DNA of 64,000 bases from Pseudooceanicola spongiae. Its GTDB lineage: Bacteria > Pseudomonadota > Alphaproteobacteria > Rhodobacterales > Rhodobacteraceae. The notes beneath the pieces were generated by a model that worked only from the letters and a program-made list of their open reading frames with translations, searched no databases and was not told where the DNA came from. Position 1 is the stretch's first letter; each line of letters starts with the position of its first letter. Below, piece by piece: positions 51,830-60,862 of the stretch. The DNA is taken from contig NZ_CP045201.1 in the NCBI RefSeq assembly GCF_014899185.1, forward strand, positions 852,501-916,500. Reading direction: 5' to 3'. Both the position numbers and the translations under genes were made by a program.

Positions 51830-52900
51830 TCAGAGAAACAGAGGTGTGAGGGCGTTGAACAGCACGCCGATGCCGAGGATCCCGCCGGTCACGACCACCA
51901 GAAACAGCACCAGCAGGGGCGTCTTGACGACACGCCTGAGCATGATGATCGAGGGCAGCGACAGCGCCGTCACGGCCATCATGAAGGCCAGAACCGTGCC
52001 AAGACCGGCCCCCTTGGTCACCAGAGCCTCGGCAATCGGCAGGGTGCCGAAGATATCGGCGTACATCGGGATACCGATCAGCGTGGCCAGCGGCACCGAC
52101 CACCAGTTGCCCTGACCCAGCAGCGCCGTGATCGTGGTGGCGGGGATCCAGTTGTGAATCACCGCACCGATGCCGACCCCGATCAGGATGTAGGGCCAGA
52201 CGCGATGCACGATCTCGGTGACCTGATCGCGGGCGAAGGCGAGACGCTCGGCGCGGGTCATGCTCTGGTCGGTGTCGCTCACGGGGGTGGTGCGCACGAA
52301 GTCTGCCACCTGATCCTCCATCCCGGCGCGCCCGATTAGGGTGCCGCCCACCACGGCGATCACCAGACCGACGGCGACATAGGCCAGCGCGATCGGCCAG
52401 CTGAAGATCGAGGCGAGCAGGATGACCGAGGCGAGGTCCACCAGCGGCGAGGAAATCAGGAAGGAAAAGGTGATGGCCAGAGGCAGGCCCGCTGCGGTGA
52501 AGCCGATAAAGATCGGGATCGACGAACAGGAACAGAAGGGCGTGATGGTGCCCAGCAGCGCGGCAAGGGTGTTGGCCCAGAGGCCGGAACGGCCCCCGAG
52601 GATGCGGCGGGTGCGTTCGGGTGGAAAAAAGCTCTGAACGTAGGAAATTGCGAAGATCAGAACCGATAGCAGCAGGAAGATCTTCAGCACGTCATAGACG
52701 AAGAACTGCACCGACCCGCCAAGGCGCGTGGCGGGGTCGAGACCGACAGCCGAGACCGAGGAGGTGACAAGATCCGACAGCCATTGCATCCTGAGCAGCT
52801 GATCATTCAGCCAGCCAAAGAGGCTCAAGTCCGTGTCTCCGGGGGGCGGGGCGGTGTGGGCAGGACTGTGGGGCGCATGAGATCTCCTCTTGCGGGACAT
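51830..52900 (-). CDS. UPF0718/ArsP-type permease
   Basis: This 356-aa inner-membrane protein has about eight hydrophobic segments and the conserved TITPFCSCSSIPIFIGF, where a Cys pair in a transmembrane helix marks this permease family. Members include ArsP, an exporter of trivalent organoarsenicals, but many homologues are uncharacterised. The start is uncertain. The ATG at 52900 has a weak ribosome site. A strong AGAGGAG precedes an out-of-frame ATG for a 17-aa peptide that ends exactly where an in-frame TTG (LSLFGWL) could begin. The thioredoxin-like gene follows. Confidence 0.85.
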   Translation of the reverse strand: MSRKRRSHAPHSPAHTAPPPGDTDLSLFGWLNDQLLRMQWLSDLVTSSVSAVGLDPATRLGGSVQFFVYDVLKIFLLLSVLIFAISYVQSFFPPERTRRILGGRSGLWANTLAALLGTITPFCSCSSIPIFIGFTAAGLPLAITFSFLISSPLVDLASVILLASIFSWPIALAYVAVGLVIAVVGGTLIGRAGMEDQVADFVRTTPVSDTDQSMTRAERLAFARDQVTEIVHRVWPYILIGVGIGAVIHNWIPATTITALLGQGNWWSVPLATLIGIPMYADIFGTLPIAEALVTKGAGLGTVLAFMMAVTALSLPSIIMLRRVVKTPLLVLFLVVVTGGILGIGVLFNALTPLFL

Positions 52901-52936
52901 CTGCGCATAGCCGGGCGTGAATGTGGTTGATCTGGA

Positions 52937-55201
52937 TCAGGACGCGGGATGTCTTGCGCCGGGCGTCGGGGGGGCGGCGGCAGAGCTGGCCTCGATCAAC
53001 AGCTGGCGCAACACGCGAATCCGGATCGGCTTGGCGATCACGTCATCAAGACCGGCAGCTTGCAGCCTCTCGGTCACGTCGTCGCCGACATGGGCGGTGA
53101 GCGCGATGATCCGAGTGTGCTGACAGGGGCCGGGGCTGGCGCGAATGGCCGCAGTCGCCTCAACCCCGTCCATCACCGGCATGGAAACATCCATCAAGAT
53201 GATGTCGAAGGGCGCCTTCTGAGCGAGCTCGACGCCGCGCTTGCCATTTTCGGCTTCGGTCACGCTGTGGCCGTCGCGTTCCAACATCCGGCGGGCAACG
53301 AAGCGGTTTGTAGGGTTGTCCTCGACCAGCAGGATGCGCTGCGGCGGGGCTGTGAGGATGTCGTCCTGATCCACATCGCGGACGGGGTGAATCTGCTGCA
53401 CGGCGGGCAGGGGCAGGCGCACCTGAAAGGTGGTGCCAAGGCCCACCTCGCTCTGCACGCAGATGGTGCCGCGCATGGCGGTTGTGATGTGGCGCGAGAT
53501 CCCCAGACCAAGCCCGGTGCCCTGAATTTGCAGCGCAATGGCCCCGTCGAGGCGGACGAAATCCTCAAATATGCGCTCGCTTTCCTCGGCGCTCATCCCG
53601 ATCCCGGTGTCGTGAACGCTGAAGGTGACCGTGTCGCCCTGCCGCTGGGAGTCGAGCGTGACACTGCCGTTGCGGGTGAATTTCACCGCGTTCGAAACCA
53701 GATTGAGCAGCACCTGACGCAGCCGTGTCGCATCGCCGATGGCCCATCCGAGAGGGCTCGCGCCGCTCTGGCGCAGGCTGTTGCCCTGAGTGCGCGCGCG
53801 CGGGGTCTCGCTGGCGAGGATGTCCTGCAGCAGCTGGTCCATGTCGAAAGGTGCGGGCTTGATCAGCACGTCGCTGTTTTCAATCTGGGTGATGTCGAGG
53901 ACGTCGTTGACGAGGTCCAGCAACGTCTGCGCCGAGGTGCGCACGACATTCAGATAGGTCGAGGTTTCGGCAGACTCATCGCCTTCGGCCATCAGGTCAA
54001 TGGTGCCGAGAATACCGTTCAGGGGGGTGCGCATCTCATGGCTGATGACACCGAGAAAGCGGGCCTTGGCGCGTTCTCCCGCCAGCGCCTGATCGCGCGA
54101 GGCGGTCAGCTCGGCCTCCGAAGCAACCTGGTGGGAAATATCACGCACGACGCAGACCAGCATGGCGATGCCAGCGCGATTGCTGACATCCATCGAGAGT
54201 TCGACGGGAAAGGACGAACCGGTGCGGTCGCGTCCGAGCAGCCGATAGCCGGTTTTTGGCCCCTGCGCGCATGACTGGAAGAGATCGGCACCCGAGACCC
54301 CCAGCAGACCACTTGCGCCTTCCCGTCGCAGGAAAGTGCCCGCCGGCAGGCCGTCAATCTCGCCCTCGGAAAGCTGGAACATCTCCTCTGCGGCGCGATT
54401 TGCGTCGCGCAGGCGGCCGCGCGGATCCAGAACCAGAATGGCATCGCGGGAGGTGCTGAAAATCGTCTCAAGTCGGGCCGAGGCGGCCAGTTTCTGCTGC
54501 AGCCGTTTCTTCGATACCTGAGCGAGAGAGCGAAACAGGATCACCATCGCCGTCAGCGCCCCAAGCAAGACCGAACTGGCCCAGGCCAGACGTTTCAGCA
54601 CATGCGCCACGTCAAGCCGGGCAATGTCGGATTGCGCCACAAACTCAAGGTTGCTGTAGGACAGGATGTCGCGAAGGCTGGGGCGAACTTGTGTCAGGGC
54701 GCGTTGCATCGTGTCCATAGCGTCGATCAGCCCGGCGTCAGAGCCGTCGATCTGGGGCGCGAAACCCTTGACAAGGCGTTGCAGGGTGCCGAAATCGTCG
54801 CCGAGCGAAGGGTTGAACAGAACGTTGGAATAGTGTTCTGCCTGCGACAGGGTGTCGAGGCGGCTATAGAGGATATCGTAGCGCTTTCTGAGGTGAGTAA
54901 GGGACTGGCTGAGGGGCTCTGCAAGGTCTGCATTGGGGCTGTCGATCGGTAGGGGATTGGTGCGCGAAAGCAACTTTGCCGCCTGCACGGAGAGTTGGAA
55001 TTCCAGAAATTCGACCTCAAGCTGCGACAGGGTCCACTGGATATTGTCCGTGGGGGAGGATGCAAGTTCACCGAGTTTCTGGCGGACATCTGTCAGCAGA
55101 TAGACAATGACAACAAGGCAGAGACCCGTGATCGTGCCCAGGAGCGCAAGCCGGATGACGCTGGTGTCCATGCCGGCCGAGTTTATTGCGAGACGTGACA
55201 T
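52937..55201 (-). CDS. Hybrid sensor histidine kinase/response regulator
   Basis: This 754-aa membrane protein has a first transmembrane helix (about residues 16-38), a periplasmic helical domain of about 165 residues, a second helix (about 207-228), then PAS (about 250-365). HisKA follows with FLGVISHEMRTPLNGILG (His near 388), HATPase (NLVSNAVKFTRNG, GTGLGLGISRHI) and a C-terminal receiver (DIILMDVSMPVMDGVEA, Asp near 669). No Hpt domain follows, so phosphotransfer requires a separate partner. The gene ends a two-gene unit with a small periplasmic protein encoded 63 nt upstream, which may feed the sensor a signal. Confidence 0.9.
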   Translation of the reverse strand: MSRLAINSAGMDTSVIRLALLGTITGLCLVVIVYLLTDVRQKLGELASSPTDNIQWTLSQLEVEFLEFQLSVQAAKLLSRTNPLPIDSPNADLAEPLSQSLTHLRKRYDILYSRLDTLSQAEHYSNVLFNPSLGDDFGTLQRLVKGFAPQIDGSDAGLIDAMDTMQRALTQVRPSLRDILSYSNLEFVAQSDIARLDVAHVLKRLAWASSVLLGALTAMVILFRSLAQVSKKRLQQKLAASARLETIFSTSRDAILVLDPRGRLRDANRAAEEMFQLSEGEIDGLPAGTFLRREGASGLLGVSGADLFQSCAQGPKTGYRLLGRDRTGSSFPVELSMDVSNRAGIAMLVCVVRDISHQVASEAELTASRDQALAGERAKARFLGVISHEMRTPLNGILGTIDLMAEGDESAETSTYLNVVRTSAQTLLDLVNDVLDITQIENSDVLIKPAPFDMDQLLQDILASETPRARTQGNSLRQSGASPLGWAIGDATRLRQVLLNLVSNAVKFTRNGSVTLDSQRQGDTVTFSVHDTGIGMSAEESERIFEDFVRLDGAIALQIQGTGLGLGISRHITTAMRGTICVQSEVGLGTTFQVRLPLPAVQQIHPVRDVDQDDILTAPPQRILLVEDNPTNRFVARRMLERDGHSVTEAENGKRGVELAQKAPFDIILMDVSMPVMDGVEATAAIRASPGPCQHTRIIALTAHVGDDVTERLQAAGLDDVIAKPIRIRVLRQLLIEASSAAAPPTPGARHPAS

Positions 55202-55264
55202 CTTCGCCCCCCGTCAAAATCGGGCTGAGGTCCCGGGCGGTTCACAGACCACAGTGCGCAGCGA

Positions 55265-55744
55265 TCACTCGGTTGCGGACATTCTGTCGAGTTGCCAGAT
55301 CGAGTTGGAATAGATCACCTCGGATTGAAACTTTGGCGATGAATCATAGGGATAGACCACCCACAATGGCCCCTTGGTGCGCAGGGTCATGGTCTGGCCA
55401 TTGCGCTGATAGGCCAGGATTGCCCCGTCGTCGGTGAAGCTGTCTACAGGCACGTCGATCGAATAATCGTTGGCGGCTGTCAGTTTCAGCGTGCCGCTTT
55501 CGATGCCGAAATGCGCCAGCAGATCGACCATACGCACGCCACGAAACACCTGTGGGCCCTCGGTCCAGATGGTGCTGGTTTCAAACTCGGTCACCGGCAG
55601 GGCCTCCAGTTCGTCCATCGTCATGCCGACCACCGCGTCGGGCAATGTCATGGTCAGAACATCCTCGGTGGAGGCGATGCCGGGAAGTGGCATGAGAGCG
55701 AGGCAGGTCAGCCCGATCAATGTAGTTCTTTTGCAACGATCCAC
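55265..55744 (-). CDS. Periplasmic molybdopterin-oxidoreductase-like protein
   Basis: This 159-aa protein has a signal peptide (TTLIGLTCLALMPLPGIAST). Its mature part resembles a small piece of the oxidoreductase molybdopterin-binding fold: LPDAVVGMTMDELEALPV, WTEGPQVFRGVRMVDLLAHF and GPLWVVYPYDSS. The cofactor-binding Cys of true sulfite-oxidase-type enzymes is not seen, so it is probably a sensor or binding protein. The GTG at 55744 is chosen because AAAGGGA lies upstream and it begins the signal peptide. It precedes the hybrid kinase on the same strand. Confidence 0.72.
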   Translation of the reverse strand: MDRCKRTTLIGLTCLALMPLPGIASTEDVLTMTLPDAVVGMTMDELEALPVTEFETSTIWTEGPQVFRGVRMVDLLAHFGIESGTLKLTAANDYSIDVPVDSFTDDGAILAYQRNGQTMTLRTKGPLWVVYPYDSSPKFQSEVIYSNSIWQLDRMSATE

Positions 55745-56120
55745 GTCTGTCCCTTTCAACGGGCCGGCCTTGTCGCGCAATCGGGCGCGGCAGGTGAAAG
55801 CCGGCAGTGCTCACGGAGAAAGACCCCGCTGCATGAATCGCTAGGTCAAAGACCTTAAGGTTCTCTATCGCTCCTCTAGGGAAATGCGGAGAAAAGGCAA
55901 AAATTAGAGAAAAATGGGTGCCTTGGAGGGGCTGCGGATGGCGCAACCTACGCGCGCCTCTGAGGCCGTGTTGTCTGCAATTTTCGTGAAATTTGCAAAG
56001 GTGCTGCCGGATCAGAATGCGCTGATTAAAGCTATCTTCACGCCTGTTCTTTCATACCAACCTGCAGATTTGGGCTGCACCGGATGTCCGGGCGCCGTGG
56101 ATGACATGCAGAGGATACTC
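55745..56120. other. Divergent intergenic region before the MCP-cheB-cheD operon
   Basis: This 376-nt region is open in the frame of the downstream MCP, but its codons do not look like protein and the ribosome site belongs to the ATG at 56121. It contains TTTGCAAA at 55992-55999. Promoters for both directions should be here; none is confidently read. Confidence 0.45.
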
Positions 56121-59100
56121 ATGGGCCTTTCCAGGATTCGCATCGCATACAGGTTGCCTGCTGCGTTCATTTTGATCGTCGCACTTTCGCTGGGGGTGCT
56201 CGGGGTCTTTTCCTATCGCTCTGCCAAAGTGACGCTGATCAACAGCGGCGAGGCTGAGCTTCTCGATATCGCCCAATCGCGCGGAGAAGCGCTGAAACAT
56301 TGGTCCGATGAGGTGGAAACAGATCTGATGATGCAGGCCCGCAGCCCACTGCTGCACAATGCCTTACGGACCTTTTCGGCGGCCTGGTCTGTGCTGGGGC
56401 CGGATGCTCAGGAAAAGCTCTACCGCCTTTATGTTGCCGACAATACCTTCCCGGCTTTCCAGCGTCTCGACTTGATGGATGCAGGGGATGGTTCGGTCTA
56501 TTCGCGGGCGCATCTCAGGTTTCATGATCACTTTCGATCTCTGATGAAGCGCGGGGCGTATCGCGACGTCTACGTTTTCGATGCTTCGGGTAACATGGTC
56601 TATTCCGTCGCAAAACAGGATGATTTCGCAAGGTCGACGACCGACGGCGCGGGCGGTGCCTTCTTGCAGGCCGTTGGGCGTATTCTGTCTGACGCTGATT
56701 TTCAGGGTCCGGAATTCATCGATTTCTTCAAATATGGCAGTGCTGGCGAATCTTCCTCCTTCGTGGTGGCCCCTGTTCGTCAGCAGGACGGGACGACCAT
56801 CGGCGCAATCGCCTATCGAATGACCATCGCGACATTGTCGGAAAACATCGGCAAGAGTGCGGGCCTTGGCCAGACGGGCCAGATTTTCGCCATTGGCCCT
56901 GACGGTATCGCGAGAACCGAGGCGACAGGTTGGCACGATGACCCTCTGCCTGAGGGGTCACCGCTGCTGGGTGCACTGACCGGGGTGAGTGCCATCCTGC
57001 ACGATCCTGCAAGCCTGGCGTTGAGCGATCTGAGTGACCAGATGACAGCCTATGCCCCGGCAAACGTCTTTGGCGGAGAGTGGATTGTCATCGCCTCAAA
57101 AAACCTCAATGAAATCCTTGAACCGGTTTCGAATTTCATGAGCAACACCGTGACCTTCGGGGGGCTGACTCTGCTGGTCGCAGCCGCGATCGGGTTGTTC
57201 ATCGCTCTTGGGGTGTCCAGACCCTTGCATGATATCAAGCAGAGCATCGAACAGGTCAGCAAGGAAGACTACGACCATGCTGTGCCCCACGGAAACCGCC
57301 GCGACGAGATTGGAGACATTGGCCGGTCGCTGGAAGAGCTGCGGATGCGTCTTGCCAGTGCCAGTGCACTGACCCGGGAAATGTCTTTCAAGAGTGCCGC
57401 GCTGGTCTCGACTTCGGCGGCGTTGATGATCACCGACGAGAATTTCAACATCACCTATATGAACGATGCCGTGAAGGTGATGATGCAAAAGCAGATCGCG
57501 GAATTCCGTACCGTTCTGAAAAGTTTTGACCCCGAAAAGCTCATTGGCGTCAATATCGACCTCTTCCATGCCAAGCCGGATCAGATAAGACGGTTGATCG
57601 AAGACCCCTCAAAAATGCCGTTTCGCACCGATATCCGCGTTGGAAATGCGCGTATTCAGATCGAACTGAGCCCGGTCTGGGGGCCGGAGGGTGAATTTGG
57701 TGGGCTTGTCGTAGAATGGGCCGATGTCACCGAAGAGCGCCGCAAGACCTCGGTTCTGAGTGCTATCGAAAGCGGGCAGATCATGGCCGAATGTGATGTA
57801 GATGGCCGATTTGTCCGCGTGAACAGCAACTTCGCCACCATGATCGGTGTGGCCGAGTCGCGCATCATTGGCCGGACCTTCATGGATATGGTCAGTCTGG
57901 ACGCGCAGACGGAGCATAGTGGTACAATTCTTGCCACGATCCATGCCGGAACAGCAGTCCAAGGGCGCTTTACCGTCAAATGCGACGCGAAGGGCGATGC
58001 GATTGTCGAGGGTGGATTTTACCCGGTGATCGATCGGCGCAATGATACGATCGGTGTCACGCTGATCGGCTCCGACGTGACTGCGGCACAGGCACAGCTG
58101 AGGATGGCCGAGGAGCGCCAGCAGATCATGCAGGCCGCGCAACAATCTGTGGTGGAATCCCTCAGCGTGGGCATGCGCGATATCTCGAATGGAGATCTGA
58201 CAACGCGTCTCAACGTGGCCTTCGCCCCCGAATACGAACAGCTGCGGACGGATTTCAATGACGCTCTGGAAAATCTGACCCGTGCCATGCGCAATATTTC
58301 CGCCGAGACTGGCGCCATGCACCACGAAACCTCCGAGATCGTGAAAGCGGCAGATGAGATGTCCGTGCGCACGGAGCGCCAGGCGATGACCCTGCAGGAG
58401 ACAGCCTCCAGTCTGGATGAGCTGACGACGAACATCACGCAAACCGCCAATGGCGCCGCGAAAGCCAATCAGGTTGTCAGCGAAGCGAGAACCCGGGCTG
58501 AACAGAGCGGCAGCGTGGTGGATGAAGCGGAAAACGCGATGGCACAGATTGCGGCTTCGTCAAAAGAAATCGTCAAGGTCATCAGTGTGATCGATGATAT
58601 TTCCTTCCAGACCAACCTTTTGGCCCTGAATGCGGGGGTTGAGGCCGCGCGTGCGGGTGAAGCTGGCCGTGGCTTTGCCGTCGTCGCAACGGAGGTGCGC
58701 GCACTGGCGCAACGCTGCGCCAATGCGGCAGCTGAAATCAACCAGCTGATCTCCGTCTCGGGGCAACATGTGTCTAGGGGGGTGGAACTGGTTGGCGTGA
58801 CTGGCGAGACGCTGAAAAAGATCGTGAATTCGATTTCCGATATCTCTGGTTACATCGCTGAGATTGCGGAGGCGGGCAAAGAGCAGTCCATTGGGCTGGC
58901 TCAGGTCAATACGGCGGTCAACCAGATCGACCATGTGACCCAGCAGAATGCCGCGATGTTCGAGGAAACGACCTCTGCCAGCCATGCGTTGGCGCAACGG
59001 GCCAATAGCCTGTCGGAAACCATCGGCCACTTTCAAATCGGAAAGACGGAGACTATGCGGCCTGCATCCCCGAAAAAGCTTCGCTCGGCCCGCGCGCCTG

Positions 59101-59168
59101 CGGTGCGGGGTAATCTCGCGATGGCTCAAGCTCCTAAATCTGATCCAAACGACTGGGAGGATTTCTGA
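56121..59168 (+). CDS. PAS-containing methyl-accepting chemotaxis protein with CheR/CheB tether
   Basis: This 1015-aa chemoreceptor has a transmembrane helix (about residues 12-32), a large periplasmic sensor of about 310 residues (probably a dCache-type fold), a second helix (about 344-364) and HAMP (about 365-417). Two PAS domains (about 425-540 and 548-660) precede the methyl-accepting domain, with signalling tip [20 protein letters not shown] near 840. The protein ends NDWEDF, matching the xWxxF pentapeptide that tethers CheR and CheB. cheB and cheD follow, so the receptor has its own adaptation enzymes. The ATG at 56121 has a good AGAGGA site; the longer frame was rejected. Confidence 0.93.
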   Translation: MGLSRIRIAYRLPAAFILIVALSLGVLGVFSYRSAKVTLINSGEAELLDIAQSRGEALKHWSDEVETDLMMQARSPLLHNALRTFSAAWSVLGPDAQEKLYRLYVADNTFPAFQRLDLMDAGDGSVYSRAHLRFHDHFRSLMKRGAYRDVYVFDASGNMVYSVAKQDDFARSTTDGAGGAFLQAVGRILSDADFQGPEFIDFFKYGSAGESSSFVVAPVRQQDGTTIGAIAYRMTIATLSENIGKSAGLGQTGQIFAIGPDGIARTEATGWHDDPLPEGSPLLGALTGVSAILHDPASLALSDLSDQMTAYAPANVFGGEWIVIASKNLNEILEPVSNFMSNTVTFGGLTLLVAAAIGLFIALGVSRPLHDIKQSIEQVSKEDYDHAVPHGNRRDEIGDIGRSLEELRMRLASASALTREMSFKSAALVSTSAALMITDENFNITYMNDAVKVMMQKQIAEFRTVLKSFDPEKLIGVNIDLFHAKPDQIRRLIEDPSKMPFRTDIRVGNARIQIELSPVWGPEGEFGGLVVEWADVTEERRKTSVLSAIESGQIMAECDVDGRFVRVNSNFATMIGVAESRIIGRTFMDMVSLDAQTEHSGTILATIHAGTAVQGRFTVKCDAKGDAIVEGGFYPVIDRRNDTIGVTLIGSDVTAAQAQLRMAEERQQIMQAAQQSVVESLSVGMRDISNGDLTTRLNVAFAPEYEQLRTDFNDALENLTRAMRNISAETGAMHHETSEIVKAADEMSVRTERQAMTLQETASSLDELTTNITQTANGAAKANQVVSEARTRAEQSGSVVDEAENAMAQIAASSKEIVKVISVIDDISFQTNLLALNAGVEAARAGEAGRGFAVVATEVRALAQRCANAAAEINQLISVSGQHVSRGVELVGVTGETLKKIVNSISDISGYIAEIAEAGKEQSIGLAQVNTAVNQIDHVTQQNAAMFEETTSASHALAQRANSLSETIGHFQIGKTETMRPASPKKLRSARAPAVRGNLAMAQAPKSDPNDWEDF

Positions 59169-59206
59169 TGATGAACTTGCCAGAGAACGGAGCTGACAGG
59201 ACATGA
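59168..59206 (+). CDS. 12-codon coupling ORF between MCP and cheB
   Basis: This mini frame, MMNLPENGADRT, begins inside the MCP stop (TGATG) and ends inside the cheB start (ATGA). It has no ribosome site of its own. It could let terminating ribosomes reach cheB, or be chance. No product function is proposed. Confidence 0.25.
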   Translation: MMNLPENGADRT

Positions 59207-60252
59207 CCTCGACCCCCACCAAAGTGCTGATCGTGGATGATCAGCCATCGGTTCAGAACCTTATCCGTCATGCACTGGCAAAGGACCCGGAGATCGAGGT
59301 TGTGGGTGTCGCAGGCGATGCCTATCAGGCGCGCGATCTGATCAAGCGGCTAAATCCTGACGTGATTACACTGGATATCGAGATGCCCCGGATGAGCGGG
59401 TTGGACTTTCTGGAGCGTCTGATGCGCCTCAGGCCAATGCCTGTGATCATGTTTTCCTCGCTCACACAGAAAGGCAGTGAGCAGGCCGTCAAAGCACTCT
59501 CCCTTGGGGCGGTTGATGTGCTGTCCAAACCGCTTGAGGGATTCACGACGGATATTTTGCAAAAGCTGACCCAGAGTGTCAAAAATGCCCGCCATGGTCA
59601 AAGTGCCAAGGGATCAGGCGTGGTCGGCCCTGTGATCAAAGGCGCGCCTGAGCAGGTCAGCATGGCGCGCTGGAACGGCAAGATCGTCCTGATGGGGGCC
59701 TCCACCGGTGGGGTGGCGGCAGTCGAGGCGGTCTTGACGCGGATGCCCTTGGACTGTCCCCCGATTGTCATTTCGCAGCACATGCCCGAAACGTTCCTCA
59801 AGAGCTTTGCTGGCCGTCTGAATGATCTCTTGCCTCAGAGAGTTCAGTTGGGGCGCCATGGCACCTCCCTTGATCAAGGCAATATTTACCTTTCGCCCGG
59901 AGGGTTGGCGCATACCGGGGTTCGTCGCAATGGAAGACTTTTTGAAGTGACCGCAATAGAGGCGCCCAAACGCAACGGACACATTCCCTCGGTGGATGAG
60001 CTGTTCTACTCAGGCGTCGATATTGCCGAAAACATCACTGCGGTACTGTTGACAGGCATCGGCAAGGACGGCGCCGAGGGGATGCGCGAACTGAAGCAAA
60101 AGGGTGCCTATTGCATTGGGCAGGATGAGGCCAGCTGCGTTGTTTACGGAATGCCTCGGGCTGCGGCGGATATGGGAATTCTGGACCAGCAGTTACCTCT
60201 TCAGGATATCGCAAGAGCAATATGTGCAAGCTGTGAGACGCGCAGGGCATGA
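59203..60252 (+). CDS. cheB: Chemotaxis response regulator protein-glutamate methylesterase
   Basis: This 349-aa enzyme removes methyl groups from chemoreceptor glutamates. The receiver domain has TLDIEMPRMSGLDFLE, with the acceptor Asp near residue 55. The methylesterase has the Ser-His-Asp triad in MGASTGGVAAVEA, VISQHMPETFLKSF and LTGIGKDGAEGM. The length is normal. It starts 34 nt after the MCP. The MCP's C-terminal WxxF motif can bind CheB, which fits a dedicated adaptation module. CheA, CheW and CheR are not in the window. Confidence 0.96.
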   Translation: MTSTPTKVLIVDDQPSVQNLIRHALAKDPEIEVVGVAGDAYQARDLIKRLNPDVITLDIEMPRMSGLDFLERLMRLRPMPVIMFSSLTQKGSEQAVKALSLGAVDVLSKPLEGFTTDILQKLTQSVKNARHGQSAKGSGVVGPVIKGAPEQVSMARWNGKIVLMGASTGGVAAVEAVLTRMPLDCPPIVISQHMPETFLKSFAGRLNDLLPQRVQLGRHGTSLDQGNIYLSPGGLAHTGVRRNGRLFEVTAIEAPKRNGHIPSVDELFYSGVDIAENITAVLLTGIGKDGAEGMRELKQKGAYCIGQDEASCVVYGMPRAAADMGILDQQLPLQDIARAICASCETRRA

Positions 60253-60264
60253 CGGGAGTACGAT

Positions 60265-60795
60265 GTGAAAAGAGCTGCTGATAGAGGCCCGAATATCAAT
60301 ATCACCCAGGGTGAATATGCGGTTTCGGAGATTGAGGGTGGTGTCATCACGACCATACTTGGGTCGTGCATCGCCACCTGCATCTGGGATCCTGTCCGTA
60401 AAGTTGGCGGCATGAACCACATTCTTTTGGCCCGGTCTCAAACCGCTGGCGGCGTCAGCGACTATGCCGGGGTCAATGCCATGGAGCTGCTTATCAACGG
60501 ATTGGTACGTCTGGGCGCGGATCGCAACCGACTGAATGCAAAGATATTTGGCGGCGCGCGCATGATCTCGGGACTCTCTGACGTTGGGAATACAAACGCC
60601 AGTTTCGTCGTTGAATACCTGGAACGAGAGGGCATTCCTTGCCTCGGCAAGAGTTTGGGCGGCGTTTCAGCGCGCCAGATCCGCTTTTTCCCCTCAGAAG
60701 GACGCGTCATGCAGCGCACCGTGGCGAGCGCGCCCGAACCTGTGGAACCCGTGCGCCAGGCTCCGCCAGAACGCAACGGCGTGGAGCTTTTCTGA
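60265..60795 (+). CDS. cheD: Chemoreceptor glutamine deamidase CheD
   Basis: This 176-aa enzyme deamidates receptor glutamines and can work with CheC-type phosphatases. The catalytic Cys lies in TTILGSCIATCIWD and the His in VGGMNHILLA; a later NAKIFGGARMI block is typical. It starts at GTG 60265 with GGAG upstream, 12 nt after cheB. The C-terminal 25 residues (EPVEPVRQAPPERNGVELF) form a Pro-rich tail. It is the last gene of the MCP-cheB-cheD operon. Confidence 0.95.
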   Translation: MKRAADRGPNINITQGEYAVSEIEGGVITTILGSCIATCIWDPVRKVGGMNHILLARSQTAGGVSDYAGVNAMELLINGLVRLGADRNRLNAKIFGGARMISGLSDVGNTNASFVVEYLEREGIPCLGKSLGGVSARQIRFFPSEGRVMQRTVASAPEPVEPVRQAPPERNGVELF

Positions 60796-60862
60796 ATTTG
60801 CGCACGAGGAATGTCCGGCCAGATCAAAGGAAGAAACGCTGCAGCCGATGTGACGGCGGATT

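Noticed and set aside
55914-56120. N-terminal extension of the MCP by 69 residues
   Set aside because: The extension lacks typical features, and a good ribosome site precedes the ATG at 56121 just before the first membrane helix.
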